A program made the translations under genes and the position numbers. A stretch of DNA of 64,000 nucleotides, from positions 310,001 to 374,000 of the forward strand of contig CBDAQM010000006.1 of the NCBI GenBank assembly GCA_965199095.1, in the 5' to 3' direction. The stretch is from LMUY01 sp965199095 (GTDB lineage Bacteria; Pseudomonadota; Alphaproteobacteria; Acetobacterales; Acetobacteraceae). This document shows, in pieces, positions 9,847 to 18,629 of this stretch (its first letter is position 1; every line of letters begins with the position of its first letter). The notes under the pieces were generated by a model. The model saw only the letters and a program-made list of their open reading frames with translations, was not told where the DNA came from and ran no database searches.

Positions 9847-11114
9847 CCGCCGCCAGCCGGCGTCCGGCCGCGGCGACCCCGTGGTGCTTGCGCCTCGGGC
9901 GAAGCCGCCTGCCCCGGCGGTGCCGCGATGATGACGCGCGCGCCATCCCGCAACCGGTCCAGACCGTCGGTGACGACCTTGTCGCCGGGCTTCAACCCGT
10001 CCGTGATCTGCACCTTCCCGTTATCCGTGACGCCGATCTTCACCACCTGGATGGCCACCGTGCTGTCGGGCTTCACCAGGTAGACGAAGGTGCCGGGCGC
10101 GCCCTGCTGCACGGCGGCCTGTGGCGCGACCACGACGTTTTTCAGCGTCTGCACCAGCAGGTGCGCGTTGACGAATTGCTGCGGAAACAGCTTGTTGTCG
10201 GTGTTTGGGAACAGCGCCCGCAGCTTGACCGTCCCCGTCGTGTTGTCGATCTGGTTGTCGGTGGTGGCCAGCGTCCCGGTGGCGATCAGCGTCGTGTCTG
10301 ACCGGTCATAGGCGGTCACCTGCAGCGGCCCGGCCGCCATACGCTCCTGCACCTCGTCCACCGCATCTTCAGGCAGGGTGAACAGCACCGACATCGGCTG
10401 AAGCTGGGTGATGACGAACAGCCCGGTGGTGTCGCTGGTCTGCACATAGTTGCCGGGATCGACCAGCCGGATGCCGACCCGGCCGTCGACTGGCGAGGTG
10501 ATGTGGCAGTAGATCAGGTTCAGGTTGGCGCTGTCGACCGCAGCCTTGTCCGTGACGACCGAGCCTTCGTACTGCTTGATCAGGTAGACCTGGTCCTCCA
10601 CCTGCTGGCGGGAGATGCTGTCCTGCCGGTTCAGCGTCTGATAGCGGACATTGTCGGCGCGCGCCTGATTGAGCAGCGCGGTGTCATGCGCCAGCGTCCC
10701 CTGCGCCTGTTCCAGCGCGACCTGGTAGGGCCGCGGATCGATCTGGGCGAGGAAATCACCCTGGTGGACGATCTGGCCCTCGGTGAAGGCGATCTGCTGC
10801 AACTGGCCGTTGATCTGGGTCTTGATCGTGTCGGTGGCGAGCGGCGTGACCGCGCCGAGCCCCGTCAGCATGACGTTGACGTCGCCCTGGGTGATGGTGG
10901 CCACGCCGACGGATTGCGGCGGGGCGCCGGCGCGGCCATTCGGCTGGGGCCGGCTGCTGCCGAGGAAGCGCCATCCGACCAGGCCCAAGGCAATGAGGAT
11001 GACGACCGTGACCAGCGGCGCCACCCAGCGCCGCCGGCGTTGCGTCGCGGGTGGCGCAGCCGGCCGGGGCTCGACCCTGCCAGGAGGCGGCCGGACATCA
11101 AGTTGTTCCATCAT
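9843..11114 (-). CDS. mdtA: RND periplasmic adaptor (membrane fusion protein), MdtA-like
   Basis: Periplasmic adaptor joining the RND pump to an outer-membrane channel, about 423 residues. A basic N-terminus is followed by one membrane anchor (WVAPLVTVVILIALGLVGWRFLG). A lipoyl-type segment comes next (TIKTQINGQLQQIAFTEGQIVHQGDFLAQIDPRPYQVALEQAQ), then a helical hairpin and the second lipoyl half with SPVDGRVGIRLVDPGNYV. I chose the ATG at 11114; the adjacent ATG at 11111 is equally possible, with GGAG about 10 nt upstream. It is the first gene of the operon, overlapping mdtB by 4 nt. The C-terminal tail is rich in Pro, Ala and Arg. Confidence 0.88.
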   Translation of the reverse strand: MMEQLDVRPPPGRVEPRPAAPPATQRRRRWVAPLVTVVILIALGLVGWRFLGSSRPQPNGRAGAPPQSVGVATITQGDVNVMLTGLGAVTPLATDTIKTQINGQLQQIAFTEGQIVHQGDFLAQIDPRPYQVALEQAQGTLAHDTALLNQARADNVRYQTLNRQDSISRQQVEDQVYLIKQYEGSVVTDKAAVDSANLNLIYCHITSPVDGRVGIRLVDPGNYVQTSDTTGLFVITQLQPMSVLFTLPEDAVDEVQERMAAGPLQVTAYDRSDTTLIATGTLATTDNQIDNTTGTVKLRALFPNTDNKLFPQQFVNAHLLVQTLKNVVVAPQAAVQQGAPGTFVYLVKPDSTVAIQVVKIGVTDNGKVQITDGLKPGDKVVTDGLDRLRDGARVIIAAPPGQAASPEAQAPRGRRGRTPAGGG

Positions 11115-11588
11115 CTTAGCAAGGCTCCACCGACCGGCCGCAGCCGGACCGGCCTGCACCTGCTACCTAGAGGACAATCCGTCAAACCCCGTGTGGTTAT
11201 TTGCAGCACCAGGATACCCTTTGTCACAGATTGCCGTCCTGTGATCGTGGATAGCACGAGGCAAGCCGCGTGCCGCGCGCACGCCGCCGCGGCACACCGC
11301 GGCTCGTCTCAAAAGCAGGTCCGCACCTTAACGCACCGGCAGGAGTTTGCGGGTATTCCTCGCGTAGCCAGCAAGCCGCGCTGGAACAACGCAGGCGCTT
11401 GATCGCCCTGCTGTCGGGAGATTTATAGTGCCCGTAAGCGCTGCCACCATCGAGTGCATCAATGCCTTTCAGGCGCTCGTGGACATCTCATCCACCCTTA
11501 CGGGCTGTGCGGGACCATTTGAGCACCGTCCATCAAGCGTTGACGTCGGAGGTAGGGCGCATCGGGCCGAGGCGATCCAACGGCCGAC
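11115..11588. other. Gene-poor stretch upstream of mdtA
   Basis: About 470 nt with no convincing gene. The mdtA promoter must lie in it, but I see no clear -35/-10 pair. It contains two 9-base arms, GCCCGTAAG (from 11430) and CTTACGGGC (from 11497), that could pair across about 60 nt; this could mark an untranslated RNA structure or be chance. Confidence 0.4.
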
Positions 11589-11741
11589 GTGATCCAGATG
11601 GCGCTGAACCAGCATGCCGAGGCCACGGCCCGGGTGCTGCGTGCCTACCGGGCGATGCCGGTCAGCGAGCGCAGCCTGGTCAACCTGCCGGGTGACCTGC
11701 GGATCGAGGCTGAACAGCAACTGGCGAGCCGTTTTCCCTGC
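11589..11741 (+). pseudogene. Possible C-terminal gene relic (di-haem oxidoreductase-like tail)
   Basis: A 50-residue frame from GTG 11589 to TAA, blocked upstream by an in-frame TAG at 11553. It has protein-like composition, including EATARVLRAYRAMPVSERSLVN. From memory this pattern resembles the tail of di-haem oxidoreductases, where a HGGEA segment is followed by alternating helices ending in ALLxFL. There is no haem motif and no ribosome binding site, so a decayed fragment is more likely than a working gene. The family link is weak. Confidence 0.25.
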
Positions 11742-11813
11742 TAAGGCTGATTGTGACGGACTGGCGTGGTAGCCGGCTTTCTGCTGTATGCGGATCGTGC
11801 AGGGGAGTCGGCC

Positions 11814-11957
11814 TTGAGGATCATTCTCGTCGCGATGTTGCTCGGATTATCCGGGTGCTCCGGCCTCTACCTCGGTGACAACCCGGGACCGGACGTCGTG
11901 AAGGAGCGCGGCCCACTCACCAGGCCACCGCCGCTTCAGCCAGGCGACTCGTCCTAG
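11814..11957 (+). CDS. Small predicted lipoprotein
   Basis: A 47-residue protein read from a TTG at 11814, preceded six bases upstream by a strong ribosome binding site, AGGGGAG (11801-11807). The start gives a compact signal peptide, MRIILVAMLLGLSGC, ending in an LSGC lipobox, so the mature chain would be a lipid-anchored peptide of about 33 residues starting Cys-Ser-Gly. A GTG at 11766 in the same frame gives 63 residues but lacks a comparable binding site. The mature part is Gly/Pro-rich (GDNPGPDVVKERGPLTRPPP) and matches no family I know. Function unknown. Confidence 0.6.
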   Translation: MRIILVAMLLGLSGCSGLYLGDNPGPDVVKERGPLTRPPPLQPGDSS

Positions 11958-12029
11958 CGTTGAATAGAGGGCGCTGGGAGATCATTGGCCAAGCAGCAGC
12001 GTGACCCGCATTCGCTAAGCGAATACGGG

Positions 12030-13001
12030 CTACGATTCCTTCTCAGCCTGGTATCCGGGAATTGGGCTTACCGGCGGCTTGCCGGCCAAATGTGCGACAA
12101 GGTTGTCGATCACCAGACCGATCGTCGCTGCGGTCGATTCGGGTGACCGGCCGGCCATGTGCGGTGTCAGCAGCACGTTCGGCAGGGCCAGCAGGGCCGC
12201 CGGCACGACCGGCTCGCCTTCCACGACGTCCAGCGCCGCGCCAGCCAGGCGCTGGTGTGTCAGCGCGGCGATCAACGCCGCAGTGTCCACCACCGACCCG
12301 CGACCGACATTGACCAGGAAGCCGGCCGGGCCCAGCGCGTCCAACTCCGCCGCGCCGATCAGATGACGCGTCTCGCTGCCGCCGGGCACCACGACGACCA
12401 GGATGTCGGCCCACTCAGCCAAGGCCAAGGGTGACGCGTGGTAGGAGAACCCTGACTCCGGCATCTCGCGCCGATTGTGGTAGGCGACCGTCATGTTGAA
12501 CGCCCCAGCCCGCCGGGCGATGCGGCGGCCGATGTCACCCAGGCCAAGGATGCCCAGGCGTTTGCCGCTGGCGATCGGCCGCATGGTGTCGCCGTCGCGC
12601 CAGCCGCCGTCGCGGACGATGGCATCGTTGGTCCGGATGTCGCGCAGCAAAGCCAGCATGAGCGCCAGCGTATGGTCGGCGACGCACTCCGCGTTGGCGC
12701 CGTGGCCGTGCGTCACCACGATGCCGCGCGCCTGGGCCGCTGCCAGGTCAATGCCTTCAAACCCCACGCCTTGGGCGCAAATGATGCCGAGGTTTGGCAG
12801 GGCGTCGATCAGGTCGGCAGAGATGAGCGTGGTGCCGTTCGTGATGATCGCGCGGATCGCGCTCCCCTGCCCTTCGGCCACGTCCATCCGGCCCTCATGC
12901 GTGGTCGCCTGGTGAACCGGCCATAGCGCGCGCAATTGCGCCAGGCTGGTCGCCGCCATGTTGATGGCGAGGAGGATTTCCGGACGGGCTTCGGCGCTCA
13001 T
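12030..13001 (-). CDS. D-isomer-specific 2-hydroxyacid dehydrogenase
   Basis: NAD(P)H-dependent reductase of 2-keto acids, 323 residues, of the glyoxylate/hydroxypyruvate reductase type. The dinucleotide motif GLGDIG is at residues 153-158. The catalytic triad is complete: Arg234 in NVGRGSVVDT, Glu263 in VVEGEP and His281 in LTPHMAG. The start ATG at 13001 overlaps the stop of the upstream TPR/ATP-grasp-like gene (ATGA), so the two are probably translated together. That coupling suggests a substrate linked to the partner's product rather than general photorespiratory-type metabolism, but the sequence does not say which acid is reduced. Confidence 0.88.
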   Translation of the reverse strand: MSAEARPEILLAINMAATSLAQLRALWPVHQATTHEGRMDVAEGQGSAIRAIITNGTTLISADLIDALPNLGIICAQGVGFEGIDLAAAQARGIVVTHGHGANAECVADHTLALMLALLRDIRTNDAIVRDGGWRDGDTMRPIASGKRLGILGLGDIGRRIARRAGAFNMTVAYHNRREMPESGFSYHASPLALAEWADILVVVVPGGSETRHLIGAAELDALGPAGFLVNVGRGSVVDTAALIAALTHQRLAGAALDVVEGEPVVPAALLALPNVLLTPHMAGRSPESTAATIGLVIDNLVAHLAGKPPVSPIPGYQAEKES

Positions 13002-14377
13002 GCCGGTGCGAGATGCATCCCGGATGCCAACGCGACGGGTTGGGCGCCGCGTTCGATACGGCGCGTCAGCATGGCGTCGAATGCCTCCACGATGCGATGC
13101 ACGGGCGGGTTCTTGTAGGCGAACTCCGCTTGCGTCTCCGGGTGGACCAGCATGGTGGCGTTCGCCTCGAAGACCAGCAGCCGGCCGTCGCGCAAGACCG
13201 TGAAATCCACCCCGGCATAGTCCAGATCCAGCCGGTCCGCGATGATCCGCAGCGCCGCCATGGCCCTGACGCCCAGCATGCCCGCCGGGTCGTCGAGGAA
13301 GCGTTGCTCCTCGGCCCGTTTGGCCGGTTCCGACAGCATGTCCGCCGTGACGTAATGGACCAGCCAGTGGGACGATATGGCCATGTGGTAGGGATAGGGC
13401 TCGCGATCGACGAAGACGGCGCGGTATTTCCGCCAGTAGCCGTCCGCAGAGCGGTAGTCCCGAAACGGGCAGAGATACCACGCCTCCGCACTCTGCCAGC
13501 CCACGGCCTCCAGCGCCTCCGCCGTATCGAGCCGTACCAGTCCCTCGCCGCCATGCGAGGCGGCGGGGCGTAGCAGCACGGGCATGGCCATGTCGGGCCG
13601 CGCGAGCGCCGCCACGGCATCCTCGTAGCCGCTGACCCGGACGACCGGCGGGATTTCCACATCCGGGATGCCGCCCAGCAGCGCCGGCAGCCGGTCCCGC
13701 CGGGTGCGTGAGACCCGGGCGGGATGGTTGAGCGCCGGAACCCGCCCGGCGGCGAACACGTCGCACGTGGCGGCGTAGGTCGGGCGCTCCACGTCGGGAT
13801 CCCCGATGGCGTTGAACACCAGGTCGCAGCGCGGCAGCGTGTCGGTGGCCGCTGGCGTGGTGTATTGGATGATCCACTGGATCTGCGTGTTGACCTGCTG
13901 CGGCAGCAGCCATTTCAGCGGCACGTTGCCGTAGCCGCAGGCAGCCAGGATCAGGATCCGGCGCTTTTCCATGACGGCTGTCGACACGAAGACGCACTGC
14001 CGGCGATAGGCCCGGTCCCAATGCGCCCGTGCCTCCTCCTTGCGGCCGTCATCGAACAGGATGGTGGCGAGGTTGCGCCGGGCGATGGCGAGATCGGGAT
14101 CCAGCGTCAACGCCAGCTCGTACCACTGCACCGCCGCCGCCCTGTGCCCGGCCATGAAGTAAATGGTGGCGAGGTTGTAGATCGCCAAAGGCTGCCCGGC
14201 CTCGATGGCGTTGACGACGCAGTCCTCCACCCTCGCATCCAGCTCCCTCCCCAGGGCGCGGTATGCGACGGCCAGGGCGCGGTGGATGGCGGGATCGGTC
14301 GGCGTCAAGGATGCTGCGTGCAGCAGCGCGGCGAGGACGGCATCAGGCTCCATCGCGCTGCTGCTCGGCATCTGCAT
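12998..14377 (-). CDS. TPR protein with ATP-grasp-like C-terminal domain
   Basis: A 459-residue two-part protein. Residues about 10-130 form TPR-like helical repeats (LAIYNLATIYFMAGHRAAAVQWYELALTLDP). The rest looks like an ATP-grasp fold: RRILILAACGYGNVPLKWLLP at its start, PVLLRPAASHGGEGLVRL as a nucleotide-binding segment, and DYAGVDFTVLRDGRLLVFEANATMLVH, where the final Asp, Glu and Asn fit the magnesium-binding strand. Such enzymes usually join a carboxylate to an amine or thiol. The substrate is unknown. The start ATG at 14377 has no strong ribosome binding site; Met9 is an alternative. It is the first gene of a two-gene operon with the dehydrogenase. Confidence 0.7.
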   Translation of the reverse strand: MQMPSSSAMEPDAVLAALLHAASLTPTDPAIHRALAVAYRALGRELDARVEDCVVNAIEAGQPLAIYNLATIYFMAGHRAAAVQWYELALTLDPDLAIARRNLATILFDDGRKEEARAHWDRAYRRQCVFVSTAVMEKRRILILAACGYGNVPLKWLLPQQVNTQIQWIIQYTTPAATDTLPRCDLVFNAIGDPDVERPTYAATCDVFAAGRVPALNHPARVSRTRRDRLPALLGGIPDVEIPPVVRVSGYEDAVAALARPDMAMPVLLRPAASHGGEGLVRLDTAEALEAVGWQSAEAWYLCPFRDYRSADGYWRKYRAVFVDREPYPYHMAISSHWLVHYVTADMLSEPAKRAEEQRFLDDPAGMLGVRAMAALRIIADRLDLDYAGVDFTVLRDGRLLVFEANATMLVHPETQAEFAYKNPPVHRIVEAFDAMLTRRIERGAQPVALASGMHLAPA

Positions 14378-14713
14378 GAGGCTTGGTCCCGCACGAAGCT
14401 GAGGCCGGACGCTACGGCGGCACTGCTTGTTGATTGGTTAACCGGGTGGCGGCGCCGAAGGACCGAAGGCTGAGGGAGTCGATGCAGTATCTTGGCCGGT
14501 GCTGAGCTGCGAGAGTATCTCTGGTGGCTACGTCGACACCGCCGGCGTGCTGCTGTTCGTCTGGGTCTGCCGCCACAGGGCACCGACTACACCCAGCCCT
14601 ACGTGACGCCTCTGAACGCCAAGAGCCATGCCAGGGCGGAAAAGCGTCGCGTCTTCCGCCTCTTACCCGCCGGCCACCGCCGTCACACCGGCGCACTTAT
14701 CGCCGATGCTGCC
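14378..14713. other. Intergenic stretch with a degenerate GTCGGC-type repeat
   Basis: About 335 nt between two minus-strand genes, without a supported gene. Its end (about 14677-14713), directly after the stop of the ABC exporter on the minus strand, resembles the 35-bp repeat at 26884 and 56428: both contain CGCACTTAT followed by GCCGA and GCTGCC. Confidence 0.5.
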
Positions 14714-16495
14714 CTAACCTCCGGGTGGGGCCGGTTCCAGCTCCGGCCCCGCCACGATAACGCCGCCATTGGGGCCTCTTTCCAGGGTAAGATGCCGCTC
14801 GTGCTGCTCGGCGAGGGCCGGATGGTGCCCGATCGACAGCAAGGTGGTGTTGGGCAGCCGCTCCCGCAGCAGGCGGTACAGCTCGACTTCCGCGTCAGGA
14901 TCGAGGCTGGCCGTCGCCTCGTCCAGGAACAACCAGTCCGGCCGCGTGAGCAAGGCGCGCGCCAAGGCGAGGCGCTGCTGCTCGCCGCCGGACAGGCGCT
15001 GCCCCCAGGCCATGTCCACGTCCAGTTCCGGTATCAGCGCGCCGAGGCCGGAATCCTGCAGCGCCGCGGCAACCTGCTGCTGCGAATACGCGTCCATGGC
15101 CGCTGGGTACGTCACGGCCCGGCGCAGCGTGCCCAGCGGGATGTACGGCTTCTGCGGCAGGAACATGGTCTCCCCGGCGGGGCGCTGCACCGTGCCGCTG
15201 CCGAACGGCCAGATCCCGGCCAGCGCGCGGAACAGGGTCGACTTGCCCATGCCGGACCGGCCGTTCAGCACGGTCGAGCTGCCCGGCGGCAAGGTGAGGT
15301 CGGCGTGGTCCAGCAACACCGTCTTGTTCGGAAGTTCCAGGTGGAGATCCTGGGCCACGAACGCCGGCCCCGTCCCGGTCACGTGCGTGATGCCGCCGCC
15401 GCCGGCCTGCTGCATTGCGTCCAGGCTGCGGCCGAACGTCGCCAGACGTTCAACGGTGGAGGCCCAATCCGCCAGGACCATGTAGTTGTCGACCATCCAG
15501 GAGGCCGAGGATTGCACCTCCCCGAACGCGCCGGCGACGCGGGACAGCGTGCCGAAGGAAATCTGCTTGGTGAAATACAGGGGCGATGCGGCAAGGAAGG
15601 GGATGATGCCCGCCACCGTGCCGTAGGAGTAGGTGAAGGCGTTGACCAACCGGTTCCGCGACATGATACGGCGGAAATTGGCCACGATGGCGGTGAACCG
15701 GCTGGTGAGGATCCGCCCCTCGTCCGCCGCACCATTATAGAGGGCGACACCCTCCGCATTTTCCCGCAGGCGCACCAGCGCGAACCGGTAATCCGCTTCC
15801 AGCCGCTGGCGAATGAAGTTGAGCGACACCAAGGGTCGCCCAACTAACTGGGCCAGCAGCGTGCCGAATACGGAATACGCCAAGGCCACCCATACCAGGT
15901 AGGCCGGGATTTGCAGCCCGAACAGCCTGACAGGAAAGGACAGGACGTAGAGGATCTGCAGGAAGGAGATGAGCGAGACGATGTTCGCCAGCAACCCGGT
16001 TCCCAATATCAGCACACTCTCGACGAAGTCGCGGATGTCTTCGGAAATCCGCTGGTCCGGGTTGTCGTTGCCCAACGTCTCCGGCTGCAACTGCATCTGG
16101 TAATAAGCGCGGTCCGCCAGCCAGCGCTGCTGATAATGCGCGGTCAGCCAACGGCGCATGCGGATTTGCAGCCATTGCCGCAGGTAGCGGCCGTTCACCA
16201 GCACCAGCAGTGAAATCACCACGAGTGGCACGAAGCCGGGGATGATGCCGAACGGGCCGTCCTCGCTAGGCTCGTAGGTCAGCAGCAGATGGAAGAACGT
16301 GGGTTCGTCATACTGCTGCAGGGCGTTCACCCAGGCGCCGCCGTTCAGGTTCAGCAGCACATTGATGCGGACCAGGGCGAAATCCGCCGCCAGGACCAGC
16401 AGCAACAACCCCCAGGCCGACCATTTTTCCTCTGACCGGAAGTATGGGGCGGATAGGTAGCCAATGTTGCGGAGGAACCGGCCGAACCGACGCAT
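14714..16495 (-). CDS. SbmA/BacA-like ABC transporter, fused permease and ATPase
   Basis: Half-size ABC transporter of about 593 residues with membrane and ATPase domains in one chain. It belongs to the SbmA/BacA/YddA type annotated for peptide or vitamin B12 transport. The N-terminal two-thirds contain several membrane helices (WGLLLLVLAADFALVRINVLLNLN) and the family-like segment NPDQRISEDIRDFVE. The ATPase has Walker A LNGRSGMGKST, signature LSGGEQQRLALARALL and Walker B WLFLDEATASLD. I use the ATG at 16495 (MRRFGRFLRN); the frame stays open 29 codons further. Partners form homodimers in this family. Neighbouring genes give no clue to the substrate. Confidence 0.85.
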   Translation of the reverse strand: MRRFGRFLRNIGYLSAPYFRSEEKWSAWGLLLLVLAADFALVRINVLLNLNGGAWVNALQQYDEPTFFHLLLTYEPSEDGPFGIIPGFVPLVVISLLVLVNGRYLRQWLQIRMRRWLTAHYQQRWLADRAYYQMQLQPETLGNDNPDQRISEDIRDFVESVLILGTGLLANIVSLISFLQILYVLSFPVRLFGLQIPAYLVWVALAYSVFGTLLAQLVGRPLVSLNFIRQRLEADYRFALVRLRENAEGVALYNGAADEGRILTSRFTAIVANFRRIMSRNRLVNAFTYSYGTVAGIIPFLAASPLYFTKQISFGTLSRVAGAFGEVQSSASWMVDNYMVLADWASTVERLATFGRSLDAMQQAGGGGITHVTGTGPAFVAQDLHLELPNKTVLLDHADLTLPPGSSTVLNGRSGMGKSTLFRALAGIWPFGSGTVQRPAGETMFLPQKPYIPLGTLRRAVTYPAAMDAYSQQQVAAALQDSGLGALIPELDVDMAWGQRLSGGEQQRLALARALLTRPDWLFLDEATASLDPDAEVELYRLLRERLPNTTLLSIGHHPALAEQHERHLTLERGPNGGVIVAGPELEPAPPGG

Positions 16496-16726
16496 CAAAG
16501 GTAACCGGCGGCAGGAGACACAGCCCGAAAGGGCGCTGCGACGCGCTTGAAGATCATGGCGCGACGCTGACGCAGGAGGCACTCGGGTGCAAGGCGGCGG
16601 CCCGTCAGGTGGCGACGATGTAACGCTGGATCAGGCTGCCGGCGTCGTGGACTTGAGACTCAAATGTCTTTGAGGGATTTCTTAATCTTTGTCTCTCAAC
16701 ATGAGGCAAGCCCCCGAGAGTAGAAA

Positions 16727-17743
16727 ATGCCCGAAGGTTCTGCCCAGCCTCTGCCGGTTATCCGCTGCGAGTTCCAGAGCAGCGTCTTCGCCAGCTTCGG
16801 CGAAATACGCTTCCGGCGCTCGGAGACGGACGGCCTGCCGATCATGGCGGTGGCGCTTGGCGAGCGGGAGGCGCAACTGCCGCTCGGCGCCTTGCGCCGG
16901 GAACTGGGGATCGACGAAGATTCGCCAGACGGCCGGATGCTGGAATTGATCGGGTCGGCCCTGGATTACGTGCCATGCCTGGCGCCGGGTGACAGGCTGC
17001 CCAGCGAAGTGCTGACCGGCGAGGCAAGTTGGCGGCCGAGTCCCAAGCACATAAAGCTGGCCGCCACCCGGCTTCGCCTGGACCTCGTGGCCTGGCTATC
17101 GCCGGGCAGCCGATGGGCGACCGCCGAGCGGGACGAGATCACCTTGCTGCGGCTGGCCGACGATGCGGCGCTGACGCGGGAGATGGTGACGCTTGCGATC
17201 CCCGCCGCGCAGCGGCTGGAGCTCGGCGATGCGACGAACGTCCTGCGGCTGCTGGGCGAGATGTCGCAGGAGATGGCCTATATCGAAGCATTGCGGCAGC
17301 GCTTGTTGGCTCGTGTGGAGGGGCTTTGCCGTCGCATGGCTGCCATCCTGGCCACCCGTCGACGCGGCGCCGCCACGTCGTCGGACACGCTGGCGCAGGT
17401 GCATCGCCTGGCTTTGCTTGCGTACAAGCAGGTTTGGGAACGGTTTGAAGACGTGGATGCGCAGACCGGTGAGTTCAGCAGCCTGATGCGCAACGCGGAC
17501 AACCAGCGGCAATTCATCCGCACCAATCGCGACTGGTTGTATCGCCAGCAGCGGATGTGGGATCCGCTGCTCAGCCAGTGGGAACAGGTGGGAGACGCGG
17601 TTGGCGAAATCACCGGATTGCTGGCGAAAACCTACCAGTTCCTGGCGCCCCGCTTCATGCCGGTCACGCAGTGGCACACGCCGAAGCAGGAGCGGGCGGC
17701 AGACCGGAGCCGCGCGGTGCCGCGCCCGCAGATGGCGTGGTGA
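16727..17743 (+). CDS. Conserved-looking hypothetical protein, all-helical
   Basis: A 338-residue soluble protein I do not recognise. The first 100 residues look like a mixed alpha/beta domain. The middle and C-terminal parts are predicted mostly helical with heptad-like spacing (EMSQEMAYIEALRQRLLARVEGLCRRMAAILATRR; LLAYKQVWERFEDVDAQTGEFSSLMRN), ending in an aromatic-rich segment, RDWLYRQQRMWDPLLSQWEQ. No signal peptide, membrane helix or catalytic motif is visible. Codon use resembles the neighbours. It stands alone on the plus strand between minus-strand genes, so it has its own transcription unit. Confidence 0.7.
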   Translation: MPEGSAQPLPVIRCEFQSSVFASFGEIRFRRSETDGLPIMAVALGEREAQLPLGALRRELGIDEDSPDGRMLELIGSALDYVPCLAPGDRLPSEVLTGEASWRPSPKHIKLAATRLRLDLVAWLSPGSRWATAERDEITLLRLADDAALTREMVTLAIPAAQRLELGDATNVLRLLGEMSQEMAYIEALRQRLLARVEGLCRRMAAILATRRRGAATSSDTLAQVHRLALLAYKQVWERFEDVDAQTGEFSSLMRNADNQRQFIRTNRDWLYRQQRMWDPLLSQWEQVGDAVGEITGLLAKTYQFLAPRFMPVTQWHTPKQERAADRSRAVPRPQMAW

Positions 17744-17791
17744 GACGGGCTTTCCGCGGCCAGCGCGTTCCGACCTGCCGACGAGGGTAAT

Positions 17792-18619
17792 TTACGCCGC
17801 CTTGTCCCAGGCAGGGGCGAAACCGGGATTGACCATGCGCTGAGTCTTCGGCAGCGCCGCGATCGCCGCGCGGTCGGCATCGTCCAGTTCGATCTTCATC
17901 GCCTCCAAATTCGCCACCTGACTTTCCCGCCGGGCCGCCTTCGGGATGGCGGACACGCCGGGCTGGTCCAGCAGCCATTTCAGCGCCACCTGCGCGGCGG
18001 TCGCGTGATGCTTGCGCGCGATCACGCCCAACTCCTCATGGTCCGCCAGCTTGCCCTGGGCGATCGGACAGTAGGCGGTCAACGCCATGTCGTGGGCGTG
18101 GAGGTAATCCAACACCGGACCCTGGTTGAGCAGGACGTGGTATTCCACCTGGTTGACCACGATCGGCGCGCCGATCTCCTCGACCGCCCGGCGCAGCAAC
18201 GCCACGGGAAAGTTGCAAACGCCGATGGCGTGGGTCAGCCCCTCCTCCTTCAGCTTCACCAGCGTGGCCAAGGCCGCGGGCAAATCCATCGCCGGGGACG
18301 GCCAGTGGATCAGGTAAAGGTCGACATAGTCGGTCTGCAGCTTGCGCAGGCTGGCATCCATCGAGCGGCGCATCGCGTCGGGCGCCAAATTCTCCCACCA
18401 CACCTTGGTCGTCACGTGGATGTCGCTGCGCGGCAGCCGGGCCCCGTTCAGGGCGGCGCCCACCGCCTCCTCATTGCCATACATCTCCGCCGTGTCGATG
18501 TGGCGATAACCGAGCGAGAGCGCCCGTTCCACCGCTTCGCGGCACTCATCCCCCTTCATCCGCCACGTGCCCAGGCCGAGTTTCGGCATGCGCAGGCCGC
18601 CATTGGTGATCATGTCCAT
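17792..18619 (-). CDS. Aldo/keto reductase (2,5-diketo-gluconate reductase B-like)
   Basis: NADPH-dependent carbonyl reductase of the AKR fold, 275 residues. The catalytic tetrad is complete: Asp42 and Tyr47 in YRHIDTAEMYGNE, Lys72 in TTKVWW and His105 in YLIHWP. The AKR C-terminal cofactor segment SAIPKAARRESQVANLEAM follows. From memory the length and the VNQVEYHVLLNQ segment fit the DkgB branch, but physiological substrates in this group are broad. It follows the WD40 gene by 10 nt on the same strand and is probably the last gene of that transcript. Confidence 0.88.
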   Translation of the reverse strand: MDMITNGGLRMPKLGLGTWRMKGDECREAVERALSLGYRHIDTAEMYGNEEAVGAALNGARLPRSDIHVTTKVWWENLAPDAMRRSMDASLRKLQTDYVDLYLIHWPSPAMDLPAALATLVKLKEEGLTHAIGVCNFPVALLRRAVEEIGAPIVVNQVEYHVLLNQGPVLDYLHAHDMALTAYCPIAQGKLADHEELGVIARKHHATAAQVALKWLLDQPGVSAIPKAARRESQVANLEAMKIELDDADRAAIAALPKTQRMVNPGFAPAWDKAA

Positions 18620-18629
18620 GCGGAGAGTC

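Noticed and set aside
9119..9946. Alternative minus-strand frames inside mdtB and mdtA
   Set aside because: They are out-of-frame shadows of the RND and adaptor genes.
14492..15847. A long plus-strand frame opposite the SbmA-like exporter
   Set aside because: Most of it is antisense to a gene with clear ABC motifs. The part before 14714 has no ribosome binding site or domain.
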